A stretch of DNA of 11,841 bases from a bacterium (GTDB lineage Bacteria > SZUA-182 > SZUA-191): NCBI GenBank assembly GCA_003230535.1, contig QIEW01000062.1, forward strand, positions 1 to 11,841. Direction: 5' to 3'. Each line of letters opens with the position of its first letter. Position 1 is the stretch's first letter. This document shows, piece after piece, positions 1 to 7,047 of the stretch. Both the position numbers and the translations under genes were made by a program. The notes below the pieces were generated by a model, which was not told the origin of the DNA, did no database searches, and worked only from the letters and a program-made list of their open reading frames with translations.

Positions 1-2
1 TT

Positions 3-287
3 CTAAAGGAAGGTAAACCGCTTACCTATGCTTTTTACCGGGAGATCAGGAAAGGGAAAGCTTCCCAAAAAGCGCCGACATACAGGGCGCCCATCCCCAC
101 ACTCAAACCAGACAGGAGAGCAGGAGATATGAAAAAATACGTCTGCGATATTTGCGGTTATGTATATGATCCGGCTGCGGGAGATCCGGAAAATGAGATC
201 CAACCCGGCACCGCCTTTGAAGATCTACCTGATGATTGGGCCTGCCCGGTCTGTGGGGCAACCAAGAGCGATTTTTCACCGGAATAG
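3..287 (+). CDS. Flavin reductase-rubredoxin fusion protein (Hrb-like), 5'-truncated by the window edge
   Basis: An open frame runs from the window edge to the stop at 285-287. The last 52 residues (from the Met codon at 129) are a complete rubredoxin: the first metal knuckle is CDICGY, the second CPVCG, with the typical [14 protein letters not shown] stretch between them. This domain binds one Fe(Cys)4 centre and carries single electrons. The 42 codons upstream stay open in the same frame and read like the C-terminal tail of an FMN-binding flavin reductase domain ([16 protein letters not shown], then a linker). This matches the known architecture of high-molecular-weight rubredoxin, which passes NAD(P)H electrons to flavodiiron proteins in oxygen or NO detoxification. 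An AGGAG lies only 2 nt before the Met at 129, too close for a good start, so I favour the fusion over a free rubredoxin. The N-terminal domain lies outside the window, so this assignment rests on its last residues. Confidence 0.8.
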   Translation, partial: LKEGKPLTYAFYREIRKGKASQKAPTYRAPIPTLKPDRRAGDMKKYVCDICGYVYDPAAGDPENEIQPGTAFEDLPDDWACPVCGATKSDFSPE

Positions 288-353
288 TCCTTTTTAGTGC
301 CAAGATATTTTAGGTAAGTCGGGAAAATCATTCCATTTCTCAGTGAGCAGGTA

Positions 354-359
354 TATAAT
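354..359 (+). promoter_or_regulatory. Possible sigma70-type -10 box upstream of the TPR gene
   Basis: A perfect TATAAT lies about 50-65 nt before the candidate starts of the TPR protein, in the 116-base gap after the rubredoxin gene. The hexamer 17 nt upstream (TTCCAT, 331-336) is a poor -35 match, so this is only a suggestion. Confidence 0.25.
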
Positions 360-403
360 TGATAAAAGCGTTACTTACAGAAATATGATCGTCCCTCTGT
401 GAT

Positions 404-1507
404 ATGAGGAGTATAATACAGTTGTCGGCAAGATCGTTATCGCATAAAATTAATCAACCAAGTTTGGCAATGAATAATTTATCTAAAAAGACAATTATTA
501 TTTTATTATTATTAGTGAATTTTATTGGTACGCTACCTGCTTATTCAGAAGATTTAAAAATTAATGATATCGAGCAAAAAAGCGAAGACCGCAAATCCGA
601 TCGGAATTTAAATAACAAAACAGTAGCGGCAAAAAAACATCTCATTGAGGGATTAAGTTGTTTTGCTGAAGAACAATGGGAAAAGGCGATAGCTTCCTTT
701 AAAAAAGCAATAGCAATAAATCCTTATTATGCAAACGCATATGTTAATTTAGGAGCAATATCAATGAGGCTGGACAAACATGCCGATGCTATAAAATACT
801 TTAAAAAAGCAATTAAATTACAACCGGATTTGGCAACAAATTATGTTCTTCTCGGAGAGGCGTATTTGATTTTTGGCCAGTTCAACAAGTCCATACAAAG
901 CCTTCGAAAGGCAATCGAAATAGATAATGCAAATGTGGAAGCTTATCAAGACACGGGATTAGCTTATTTATATTTACTAAGTGAAGCTGAAGTTAGAGAA
1001 AAACCAATTGCAGCAGATTATTTTTACAAAGCAGGATTACTGGCTATAGAGAAAAACAAGCGGGAAATAGCCATGAAAGCTTATACCGGCCTTAAAAATA
1101 CGAACAGTCCCGAACTGGAACGCAGATTGTTCAAAAAACTTTACCCTCCGGAAAATGATTACAACTCCGATTTTAAGCAATACGCAGGGCTCCCATCATA
1201 TACAGAACCCGGCCAATCCTGCGGCATCGTAAAGAGGGTCATAGACGGCGTCACTATAGAGATAATGGTGAGCGGGATTGTTACCCGTGTCAGGCTCCTT
1301 AATATTGATGCCCCAGAGCCCGGCGCCCCTGAAGGCGAAAGATTGAAAGCTTACACCCTGAATGTTGCCGGAGGCAAGAAAGTCTGCCTGAGGCATAATA
1401 ATAAAAGAGGAAAATATGGGGACCTGCTTGCAGATGTATATATCGGCGGAGAGAATTTAGCAGATAAAGTTAAGATACAAATCCAGTCCGATAAACTCAG
1501 GTTTTAG
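404..1507 (+). CDS. Secreted TPR protein with degenerate C-terminal SNase-like domain
   Basis: The 367-residue frame has a hydrophobic stretch at residues 30-43 followed by LPAYSED, a Sec signal peptide with likely cleavage after YS. Residues about 77-190 form three TPR repeats (EQWEKAIASFKKAIAINP, KHADAIKYFKKAIKLQP, QFNKSIQSLRKAIEID), a protein-protein interaction scaffold. Residues about 272-352 resemble a staphylococcal nuclease fold (KRVIDG..., VRLLNIDAPEP, KYGDLLADVYIGGENL). Arg35, Asp40 and Glu43 equivalents are kept (R297, D302, E305), but the Asp21 position is V283 and the Arg87 position is D340. The domain also ends early, so catalysis is unlikely. Start choice is uncertain. ATG 404 has no clear ribosome site. 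TTG 422 has GAGGAG (406-411) 10 nt upstream. ATG 470 places the signal peptide at the very N terminus. The DNA is AT-rich up to about 1180 and then less so. Confidence 0.8.
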   Translation: MRSIIQLSARSLSHKINQPSLAMNNLSKKTIIILLLLVNFIGTLPAYSEDLKINDIEQKSEDRKSDRNLNNKTVAAKKHLIEGLSCFAEEQWEKAIASFKKAIAINPYYANAYVNLGAISMRLDKHADAIKYFKKAIKLQPDLATNYVLLGEAYLIFGQFNKSIQSLRKAIEIDNANVEAYQDTGLAYLYLLSEAEVREKPIAADYFYKAGLLAIEKNKREIAMKAYTGLKNTNSPELERRLFKKLYPPENDYNSDFKQYAGLPSYTEPGQSCGIVKRVIDGVTIEIMVSGIVTRVRLLNIDAPEPGAPEGERLKAYTLNVAGGKKVCLRHNNKRGKYGDLLADVYIGGENLADKVKIQIQSDKLRF

Positions 1508-1563
1508 ACAATTTTATAATTTTATTCAATCTAACCTACTATTTAACTGTATTATTTGAACAA

Positions 1564-2995
1564 ATGAATATGAAAGTTAGGGTAGGCGCTTTTTGCTTGT
1601 TATTTTTGTGGGGTTCATCTGCAACGGCGGCAATCCAATCTGTGTCTAAGAGTACAGACGCCGACCAGGTGGCGGTGGAGGTTACGGTATATAACAGCAA
1701 CCTTGGCCTGGTGAAGGATCGGCGCAAGGTCAGGCTTCCTGCCGGTGAGGGTGAGCTAAGGTTCATGGATGTAGCGGCGCACATTATACCAGAAACAGTT
1801 CATGCAAAGTCATTGAATTATCCTGAAGACTTCACCGTTTTAGAACAAAATTACGAGTATGACCTGATGAATGCCGGCAAACTTCTTGATAAATATGTTG
1901 GGAAAACGATTAAGATCATGGATTGGAATAAGTTTCAGGATAGAAAGGACACCGTAGAGGCCACCTTACTGAGCAACAACCAGGGGCAGATTTATAGGAT
2001 AAATGATGAGATATACCTGGGGCATCCCGGTTATAAGGTTCTTCCGGAACTACCGGAAAATCTAATCGCCAAGCCGACGCTGACCTGGCTTTATCATAAC
2101 AAAAGCGAGCAGCGTCATGAGCTGGAGGTCTCTTACCTTACTAACAATCTTGGCTGGAAGGCGGATTATGTGGTGGTTTTAAATGAGGATGATACGTCAG
2201 CGGATATCTCCGGCTGGGTCACCTTGGATAATAAAAGCGGCGCTACCTATAAAGATGCCCGCTTAAAATTAGTAGCGGGCGATGTCCATCGGGAAGGATC
2301 GGGCTATGGATATCCGGAGGAAGGCAGCCAGGAGGAGGATGATGGCGGAGGCCAGGGCTCCTCAGTTTGAAGAAAAAGCGTTCTTTGAATACCATATCTA
2401 TGACTTACAGAGAAAAACCACCATCAAGGATAAACAGACCAAGCAGGTAAGCCTGCTGGAGGCAGCCGGAGCACAACTGCAAAAAGAGCTGCTGATCTAC
2501 GGTATCAAGAGCTATTTTACGCGGCGATTTAGGGAAAAGGAGCCGAAACAACCCGTGAGCGTCTATATCAAATTTAAAAATTCCAGGGATAATCATTTGG
2601 GTATGCCTCTTCCGGAAGGAATTATGCGCCTCTATAAACAGGATGCAGATCAAAGCCTGCAATTTATAGGCGAGGACAGAATAGAACATACTCCGAAAGA
2701 TGAAGAAGTCAAGCTCAAGATTGGCAAGGCTTTTGATGTGGTTGCAGAAAGAATCCAAACGGATTATAAGCAAATTACCACCAGGCTTCATGAATCAGAG
2801 TGGGAAATTACCGTAAGAAACCATAAGGAACAAGATATAACGGTAGGTATTGTGGAGCCGTTATTGGGCAGCTGGCAGGTCATCAGCAACACCCACCCTT
2901 ACCGCAAGGTGGACGCCTTTACGATCAGGTTTGACATTACTATCCCCAAGGATAAGGGGGTAAAGGTGAAATATAGGGTCAGGGTGGGACTGTAA
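1564..2995 (+). pseudogene. Secreted DUF4139-family protein, split by a +1 frameshift
   Basis: Two overlapping frames together make one DUF4139-type protein. The first (1564-2370) starts with a signal peptide (cleavage near residue 23, after ATA) and continues with the family's N-terminal features: YNSNLGLVKDRRKVRLPAGE, then the conserved block NNLGWKADYVVVLNEDD and LDNKSGATYKDARLKLVAGD. It then runs into low-complexity Gly/Glu residues and stops. The second frame (usable from about 2290 to 2995) picks up with APQFEEKAFFEYHIYDLQRK and continues through the usual C-terminal beta-rich part to YRVRVGL. The whole span is 3n+1 bases, so one extra base explains it, most simply in the GGG at 2291-2293. 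The function of DUF4139 proteins is not established. Either the gene is broken, two polypeptides are made, or the base is an assembly error. The repeat at 2996 begins at the base after the stop codon. Confidence 0.8.
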
Positions 2996-3151
2996 CCCGA
3001 ATAATTCGAGATCATAAACACGCTCCCGTTGGTCGCTTCCATAGCGAAAGTGTGATTTATATGAAAATTTTGTTTTTTGGCCGTTATTTTTTAAGTAGCT
3101 GTATTCAAATAACAGCATCAATATTTGCCTTGGATTTATGAATAATCCGGG
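2996..3151 (+). repeat. Interspersed repeat copy 1 (about 156 bp, MITE-like)
   Basis: It starts with CCCGAATAATTCGAG, one mismatch from the palindromic left end of the other copies, and ends with TTTATGAATAATCCGGG. It starts on the base after the DUF4139 stop codon. Compared with copies 3 and 4 it lacks the GGGAGTTTTCGG segment but keeps the interior block ATTTTGTTTTTTGGCCGTTA and the right end. Confidence 0.8.
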
Positions 3152-3221
3152 GTAAGGGCTGTCCACAAAATAAGTATATCAACATAGCGTCATGTCAACC
3201 GTAAATTGGCGGATTTCGTTT

Positions 3222-3254
3222 CCCCCTTTGACAAAGGGGGATTAAGGAGGATTT
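3222..3254 (+). repeat. REP-like palindrome with AAGGAGGATTT tail
   Basis: CCCCCTTTGACAAAGGGGG (3222-3240) is a perfect 19-nt palindrome, followed by ATTAAGGAGGATTT. Palindromes of this G-run type followed by GGGGGATTT-like sequence are common extragenic repeats in many bacteria. A partial inverted partner, AAATCCCCCTTA, lies at 3446-3457, so the pair brackets the folded element at 3299-3390. Confidence 0.6.
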
Positions 3255-3298
3255 CCGATGTTTCTTGAACCATTTTTAGTTGACAAAACAACATAAGT

Positions 3299-3390
3299 AG
3301 TCGGCCTGTCCCCAGGCCGAAACCCAACAGGGTGCCGCTACCCTTAAACCTTTCGGCTTGAGACAGCCGAAACATCTAACAAGCCGACTT
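3299..3390. other. Structured intergenic element with three hairpins (possible ncRNA or mobile-element end)
   Basis: Three consecutive hairpins can be read directly: CGGCCTG/CAGGCCG (3302-3308 with 3313-3319), AGGGT/ACCCT (3329-3333 with 3340-3344) and TTTCGGCT/AGCCGAAA (3351-3358 with 3365-3372). An outer pairing AGTCGGC/GCCGACT (3299-3305 with 3383-3389) could close the set, although its left arm overlaps the first hairpin, so the two would compete. No protein-like frame is convincing here. I do not recognise a known RNA family; the strand is undetermined. Confidence 0.4.
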
Positions 3391-3479
3391 CCTAATGTTT
3401 GATGGCAACTTGGCATAAGAACAAAACACTCAAGCGGGATGAATTAAATCCCCCTTACCCCGTACGCAGTGGGGACGCT

Positions 3480-4256
3480 TCATTTGGCGCAACGGATACC
3501 GACATCGTCAAAATCAGTATCGGGGGTATATTTTTCGCGGAAAGTAGTCACGGCATCATAGCTTTCCGTAAACCAAGAACCTCCCCGGGAAACAAAACGT
3601 TCCTTACCGTAGAACTCATCGGGAATGTTATTGCCGGGATAGGGAAGATAATTGCTAGCCGTCCATTCCCAGACATTCCCGGTCATATCGTGGACACCGT
3701 AAGAGCTGACCCCTTTTTTGTATTTACCAACTTTCTTGGTACCGTTAGAAGCCAGATTGGCTCTTCGTCTATCAAACTTGTTTCCCCAGGCAAAAATCCG
3801 ACCGTCCCCTCCCCGGGCGGCCTTTTCCCATTCAGCCTCAGTCGGCAGTCGCTTACCTACCCATGTGCAGTATTCCGCCGCATCAAACCAAGTGACATAT
3901 ACTACGGGATGTTTACCCTGCCCGGCAGGAGGATCTTGGCCGTCCCAATGTTCAGGAGGTTTATGTTTGGTAGCATCCACAAATTTCTTATATTCTTCAT
4001 TAGTCACTTCATATTTATCAATATAATATTCTTCTAGTTTGACTTTGTGTTGCGGAACAGAGTTCTCAAAGTGCTTAGATTTACCACCTAGTTTCTCGGC
4101 AATCTTTACGGTCTGTTCCAGTGAAAGTCCCATGGGAAACTCCCCCGCCGGGATTTTTACCGTCTCCCCGCCTTTATCGCCAGCGTGGGCCAGACCATAG
4201 CTCCCAGAGAAAAAGAGAGCCCATCCCAATAAAAGTAGCATAAATTTACTTCTCAT
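3480..4256 (-). CDS. Secreted SUMF1/FGE-fold protein A (no catalytic cysteines)
   Basis: This 258-residue protein has a signal peptide (cleavage after A25, AHA-GD) followed directly by one FGE-sulfatase/SUMF1 domain. The domain start (KIPAGEFPMG), YYIDKYEVTNEEYKKFV, the hallmark GKRLPTEAEWEKAARG at 134-149, GNVWEW at 193-198, RGGSW at 224-228 and the terminal VGIRCAK are all present. True formylglycine-generating enzymes carry two active-site cysteines just after the GGS motif. Here that segment reads WFTESYDAVTTFRE, so sulfatase activation is unlikely and a binding or lectin-like role is more plausible (inference). A GGAGG-rich ribosome site sits about 6 nt before the ATG. It is the last gene of the minus-strand array and is separated from protein B by a truncated repeat copy. 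Confidence 0.85.
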   Translation of the reverse strand: MRSKFMLLLLGWALFFSGSYGLAHAGDKGGETVKIPAGEFPMGLSLEQTVKIAEKLGGKSKHFENSVPQHKVKLEEYYIDKYEVTNEEYKKFVDATKHKPPEHWDGQDPPAGQGKHPVVYVTWFDAAEYCTWVGKRLPTEAEWEKAARGGDGRIFAWGNKFDRRRANLASNGTKKVGKYKKGVSSYGVHDMTGNVWEWTASNYLPYPGNNIPDEFYGKERFVSRGGSWFTESYDAVTTFREKYTPDTDFDDVGIRCAK

Positions 4257-4278
4257 TTTTTCCCTCCCCCCTTGTTAA

Positions 4279-4386
4279 CCCGAATAATTCGGGATCATAA
4301 ACACGCTCCCGTTGGTTGCTTCCACAGCGGGAGTTTTCGGTAATTTGCATGAGCCATTTTGTTTTTAACCGTTATTCTATAATTTC
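4279..4386 (+). repeat. Interspersed repeat copy 2, truncated at its right side
   Basis: It has the perfect left palindrome CCCGAATAATTCGGG, then ATCATAAACACGCTCCCGTTGG and GCGGGAGTTTTCGGT as in copies 3 and 4, and the CATTTTGTTTTTAACCGTTATT block shared with copy 4. Similarity fades near 4386, about 20 bases before the stop codon of protein B. The conserved right end is missing, so the 3' boundary is approximate. Confidence 0.7.
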
Positions 4387-4404
4387 CGGTTATATGGATG
4401 TTAT

Positions 4405-5403
4405 TTACCGAACACAGCGGAAACCGACATTCGGGAAAGCTTGGTCAGCAGGAAGTTTGTGCCGGGAGAAAACTGTAGCCATAAAAGCCGGGTCTTTATA
4501 TGACCCGCCGCGCACCACCTTCATCTTCTCCGTTCCGGGGGCCAGAGCAGCGGGAGAACCGGGATAGAGCTTCCAGTCGCTGGCGGTCCATTCCCAAACG
4601 TTACCGGACATATCATGGCAACCGTCGGTGGTAGCCCCTCTCTCATAGCGGCCGGTAATGGTGGGGCCGCCTAAATTGGCCGGCGCTATGTTGGCGCGAC
4701 CTGACTTGTATTTGGGACCGAAGGAAAAAGCTTTGTCTCTATTCCCGCGTGCCGCCCTCTCCCACTCCTCCTCAGTTGGGAGCCGCTTCTTAGCCCATTT
4801 ACAGTATGCTTGCGCATCCTTCCAGGTGACCTCTACCACCGGATAATCCTCATCTCCGTCAGGATATTCCCCATATTTCCAATGCTTAGGGACCGGATAC
4901 CCTTTAGCTTTTACAAATTTTTGGTAGCGGCTGTTGGTAACCTCATATTTATCAATAGAAAATGACTTTACAGTGATCGTATGCAGAGGTTGGGCTTCCT
5001 GGTAATCTTTTGGTTTTCCGCCGACTTGTTTAACCAGCCAATCTATTCTCCCGGCAGCTACCCCTATTTCAACTTCACCCCCCGAAATCTTAGCCATCTC
5101 GTTGCGGTTCTGCCCTTCCTTTACCAAGAAAATTTCCAGTTTCACAACTTTATTAGGTTTCACATCAACTTTGACTACTTCAGTTAGATACCCATCAGCG
5201 ACCGCTGAAACTCTGCGAATACCTGCATCTACCACAATTGACACTTTAGAGGAAGCCTTAAGTGAAGCATGTGATCCATCAACGGAAATGTATGCTTTCG
5301 GCTTACATTTGATCTTCAGGGTACCTACCGAACCCCCGGCATTCGCAGTAGCAGCAGATAGAATACTGCTTACCATAACAACTAAAATTAAATATTTCTT
5401 CAT
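4405..5403 (-). CDS. Secreted PEGA plus SUMF1/FGE-fold protein B (no catalytic cysteines)
   Basis: The 332-residue protein has a signal peptide (cleavage after A22, ANA-GG). A PEGA domain follows at about 27-94 (GTLKIKCKPKAYISVDG, then DAGIRRVSAVADGYL); such small beta domains are typical of surface or envelope proteins. The FGE fold spans about 105-332, with SFSIDKYEVTNSRYQKFV, KKRLPTEEEWERAARG at 205-220, GNVWEW at 267-272, RGGS at 298-301 and NVGFRCVR at the end. The stretch after GGS (YKDPAFMATVFSRHK) has no cysteine, so formylglycine synthesis is not expected. Upstream of the ATG is GGGGGG with about 10 nt spacing. It lies 66 nt downstream of protein C on the same strand and probably shares its transcript. 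Confidence 0.88.
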   Translation of the reverse strand: MKKYLILVVMVSSILSAATANAGGSVGTLKIKCKPKAYISVDGSHASLKASSKVSIVVDAGIRRVSAVADGYLTEVVKVDVKPNKVVKLEIFLVKEGQNRNEMAKISGGEVEIGVAAGRIDWLVKQVGGKPKDYQEAQPLHTITVKSFSIDKYEVTNSRYQKFVKAKGYPVPKHWKYGEYPDGDEDYPVVEVTWKDAQAYCKWAKKRLPTEEEWERAARGNRDKAFSFGPKYKSGRANIAPANLGGPTITGRYERGATTDGCHDMSGNVWEWTASDWKLYPGSPAALAPGTEKMKVVRGGSYKDPAFMATVFSRHKLPADQAFPNVGFRCVR

Positions 5404-5469
5404 GTTAGATGACCCCCCTTATATCTTTTTATGCACAACGGAATAGCATACTGCTTCTCTTCTTAGCGG

Positions 5470-6318
5470 TTACTTTGCCGCACGCGCGCAACGGAAACCA
5501 AGACCGCGGAAACAATCTGTAACCATATTGTAATCCCGGTCGGTAGTTCTTAGATAATAATCCGCATCAAATAAGGAGCCGCCCCGCACTACCCTATGAT
5601 ACCCTGAGACGGGGCCGCAGGGGTTCTTATTGGGGCTTTGGCGGTAATAGTCTAAGGAATACCAATCCGCCACCCATTCGGAGGCGTTACCGGCCAGATC
5701 CATGACCCCATACGGAGAGGCTCCGGCGGCAAAGCTCCCCACATCACTAAAGGTTTTATCTTTCTGCCATTTTATCTCATACCTGGCGCCTTTCTTTGCG
5801 GGAGAATCGTTACCCCAGGGGTATTGTCGGTTATCTGTCCCCCGGGCGGCCTTTTCCCATTCGGCCTCGGTGGGCAGACGTTTCCCGGCCCACTTACAAT
5901 AAGCCTCGGCGTCTTCCCAGCAGACATTAACTACCGGCTGATTATCAATTCCCGGCATCGGTTTCTTATCCGGCCAGAGATCAAAGTCCGGGTCGGTAGC
6001 ATTGACCGGGATCCGATGTCCGGCAGCCTCTACAAATTTCTTGTACTGGGAGTTTGTGATCTCGTATTTATCAATATAGAAATCACCCAGGTAAACCTTA
6101 TGAGGAGGCCGCTCATCCGAGAAACCTCCCTCACTCCCCATTGTGAACTCACCCGCCGGAATAAGGAGCATCTCCGATCCGTCCTTTTTGTTGACGGTCT
6201 TCCCCGGCGGCCCGGCATGACTTATGGAGAACGCTCCGCTTACCGCCACAATCAAAATCGAAAGTAAGAGTAAATATTTTGTTATAGTTTTCATTTTAGC
6301 TCTCACTTTATCCCTCAT
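5470..6318 (-). CDS. Secreted SUMF1/FGE-fold protein C (no catalytic cysteines)
   Basis: A 282-residue protein with a basic N terminus, a hydrophobic core and signal cleavage after A35 (SHA-GP). The FGE domain fills the rest: MLLIPAGEFTMGSEGG, DFYIDKYEITNSQYKKFV, GKRLPTEAEWEKAARG at 145-160, YPWGND, GNASEW at 210-215 in place of GNVWEW, and RVVRGGS at 242-248. The post-GGS segment (LFDADYYLRTTDRDY) lacks the two catalytic cysteines of true FGE. ATG 6318 is preceded by GGAGG at 7 nt, which supports it over the in-frame ATG at 6294. It is the first FGE-type gene after the receiver gene, 91 nt downstream of it, with an inverted-repeat-rich leader. It diverges clearly from A and B, so the array is not a recent duplication. 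Confidence 0.87.
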   Translation of the reverse strand: MRDKVRAKMKTITKYLLLLSILIVAVSGAFSISHAGPPGKTVNKKDGSEMLLIPAGEFTMGSEGGFSDERPPHKVYLGDFYIDKYEITNSQYKKFVEAAGHRIPVNATDPDFDLWPDKKPMPGIDNQPVVNVCWEDAEAYCKWAGKRLPTEAEWEKAARGTDNRQYPWGNDSPAKKGARYEIKWQKDKTFSDVGSFAAGASPYGVMDLAGNASEWVADWYSLDYYRQSPNKNPCGPVSGYHRVVRGGSLFDADYYLRTTDRDYNMVTDCFRGLGFRCARAAK

Positions 6319-6343
6319 CTCTCACCCTCCCATGGTTAACAGC

Positions 6344-6382
6344 TATGGCGGCTATGCCATAATCTAAGGCTTTTACGCCATA
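6344..6382 (-). promoter_or_regulatory. Leader with mutually exclusive hairpins between the receiver gene and protein C
   Basis: TATGGCG (6344-6350) can pair with CGCCATA (6376-6382). Its first six bases can instead pair with GCCATA (6356-6361). The two pairings exclude each other, as in attenuators or switches. The motif AACAGC also occurs on both sides. No known riboswitch core was recognised. Confidence 0.3.
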
Positions 6383-6409
6383 ACAGCGGGGCACCTCCTC
6401 CCCTTCCCA

Positions 6410-6772
6410 TTATGGACCGAGAGTAGCCTTTATTTTCGAGACCAGTTGTTCTATCCCGAAAGGTTGATCTATAAAGTCACAACCTAGTCCCGCCAGTTTT
6501 TGGTCGCCCCTCACGCGGGTCGCCCCTATAATAATTACCGGGGGGCGGTGCTCGAAACCTTTAAGTAGCTCAGCTATTTTACGTTCAGAGAACTCGAATG
6601 TCGGCATGTCCAGGATGAGTAATCCGGATTGCCTTGTCTCAGAGTCTTCCAACTCCTTACTGGATGAGGCTATCTTAAGGCGGCACCCCAACGGCTGCAA
6701 GGCTTTTTGTAGTAACCAACACATATCTTTATCCTTGTTGACAATAAGAATAGTTTTTTCCATGGTTACCAT
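6410..6772 (-). CDS. Stand-alone, non-canonical response-regulator receiver domain
   Basis: A 120-residue protein with the layout of a CheY-like receiver and no output domain: KTILIVNKDKDMCWLLQKAL (first strand and helix), GLLILDMPT with the candidate phospho-acceptor D55, VIIIGATRV (fourth strand), and CDFIDQPFGIEQLVSKIKATL (fifth strand and last helix). Key positions are altered: the acidic pair after the first strand reads N12-K13, with D14 and D16 just beyond, and the invariant lysine before Pro-Phe is Q103. Phosphorylation chemistry may therefore be lost or changed. ATG 6772 has GAGGT 6 nt upstream; a second ATG lies at 6763. The start overlaps the stop of an upstream gene remnant, suggesting translational coupling. 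It heads the minus-strand unit with the three FGE-fold genes; a regulatory link to them is inference only. Confidence 0.75.
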   Translation of the reverse strand: MVTMEKTILIVNKDKDMCWLLQKALQPLGCRLKIASSSKELEDSETRQSGLLILDMPTFEFSERKIAELLKGFEHRPPVIIIGATRVRGDQKLAGLGCDFIDQPFGIEQLVSKIKATLGP

Positions 6773-6886
6773 ATCATGACCTCATCGGGAGGATGACGTG
6801 CTAGTAAAGCAACAAGCAATGCTTGTGCCAGATTGGGCTCTAAAAAAACACTAGGGTCAAAAATATTTCTCCGCCACTGTTTTCCA
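6766..6886 (-). pseudogene. 39-codon C-terminal remnant of an unidentified gene cut by repeat copy 3
   Basis: In the minus strand an open frame runs from the edge of repeat copy 3 to a TAA at 6766-6768 and reads GKQWRRNIFDPSVFLEPN, then LAQALLVALLARHPPDEVMIW split after the amphipathic helix. It looks protein-like. Its stop overlaps the ATG of the receiver gene (ATGATATGGTAACC), as in a normal operon junction. The frame enters the repeat and meets a TAA there, and no start codon is available, so the 5' part has been replaced or deleted. I do not recognise the family. Confidence 0.45.
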
Positions 6887-7047
6887 CCCGAATAATTCGG
6901 GATTTATAACACGCTCCCATTGGTCGCTTCCATAGCGGGAGTTTTCGGTGATTTGTGTGAAAATTTTGTTTTTTGGCCGTTATTTTGTAAGTAGCTGTAT
7001 TCAAATAACATCATCAATGTTCGCCGTGGATTTATGAATAATCAGGG
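6887..7047 (+). repeat. Interspersed repeat copy 3 (about 161 bp, MITE-like)
   Basis: Full-length copy with the perfect left palindrome CCCGAATAATTCGGG followed by ATTTATAACACGCTCCC, the CTCCC/GGGAG potential stem, the ATTTTGTTTTTTGGCCGTTA block shared with copy 1, and the right end TTTATGAATAATCAGGG. The right end reversed (CCCTGATTATTC) resembles the left end (CCCGAATAATTC), giving imperfect terminal inverted repeats. Confidence 0.85.

Noticed and set aside
3372-3410. Integron attC site
   Set aside because: ATCTAAC fits an R'' box, but no GTTRRRY partner lies at a suitable distance, and there is no cassette or integrase.
3480-6318. Diversity-generating retroelement target proteins (FGE/C-type-lectin folds are common DGR targets)
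   Set aside because: No reverse transcriptase gene, no Avd-like gene and no template repeat matching the 3' ends of the three genes is visible in the window.
6312-6390. Cyclic-di-GMP-I (GEMM) riboswitch upstream of protein C
   Set aside because: A faint GGCGTAAAAGCC...GTTAACC resemblance exists on the minus strand, but the CAGGGCAAACC half of the core is absent.
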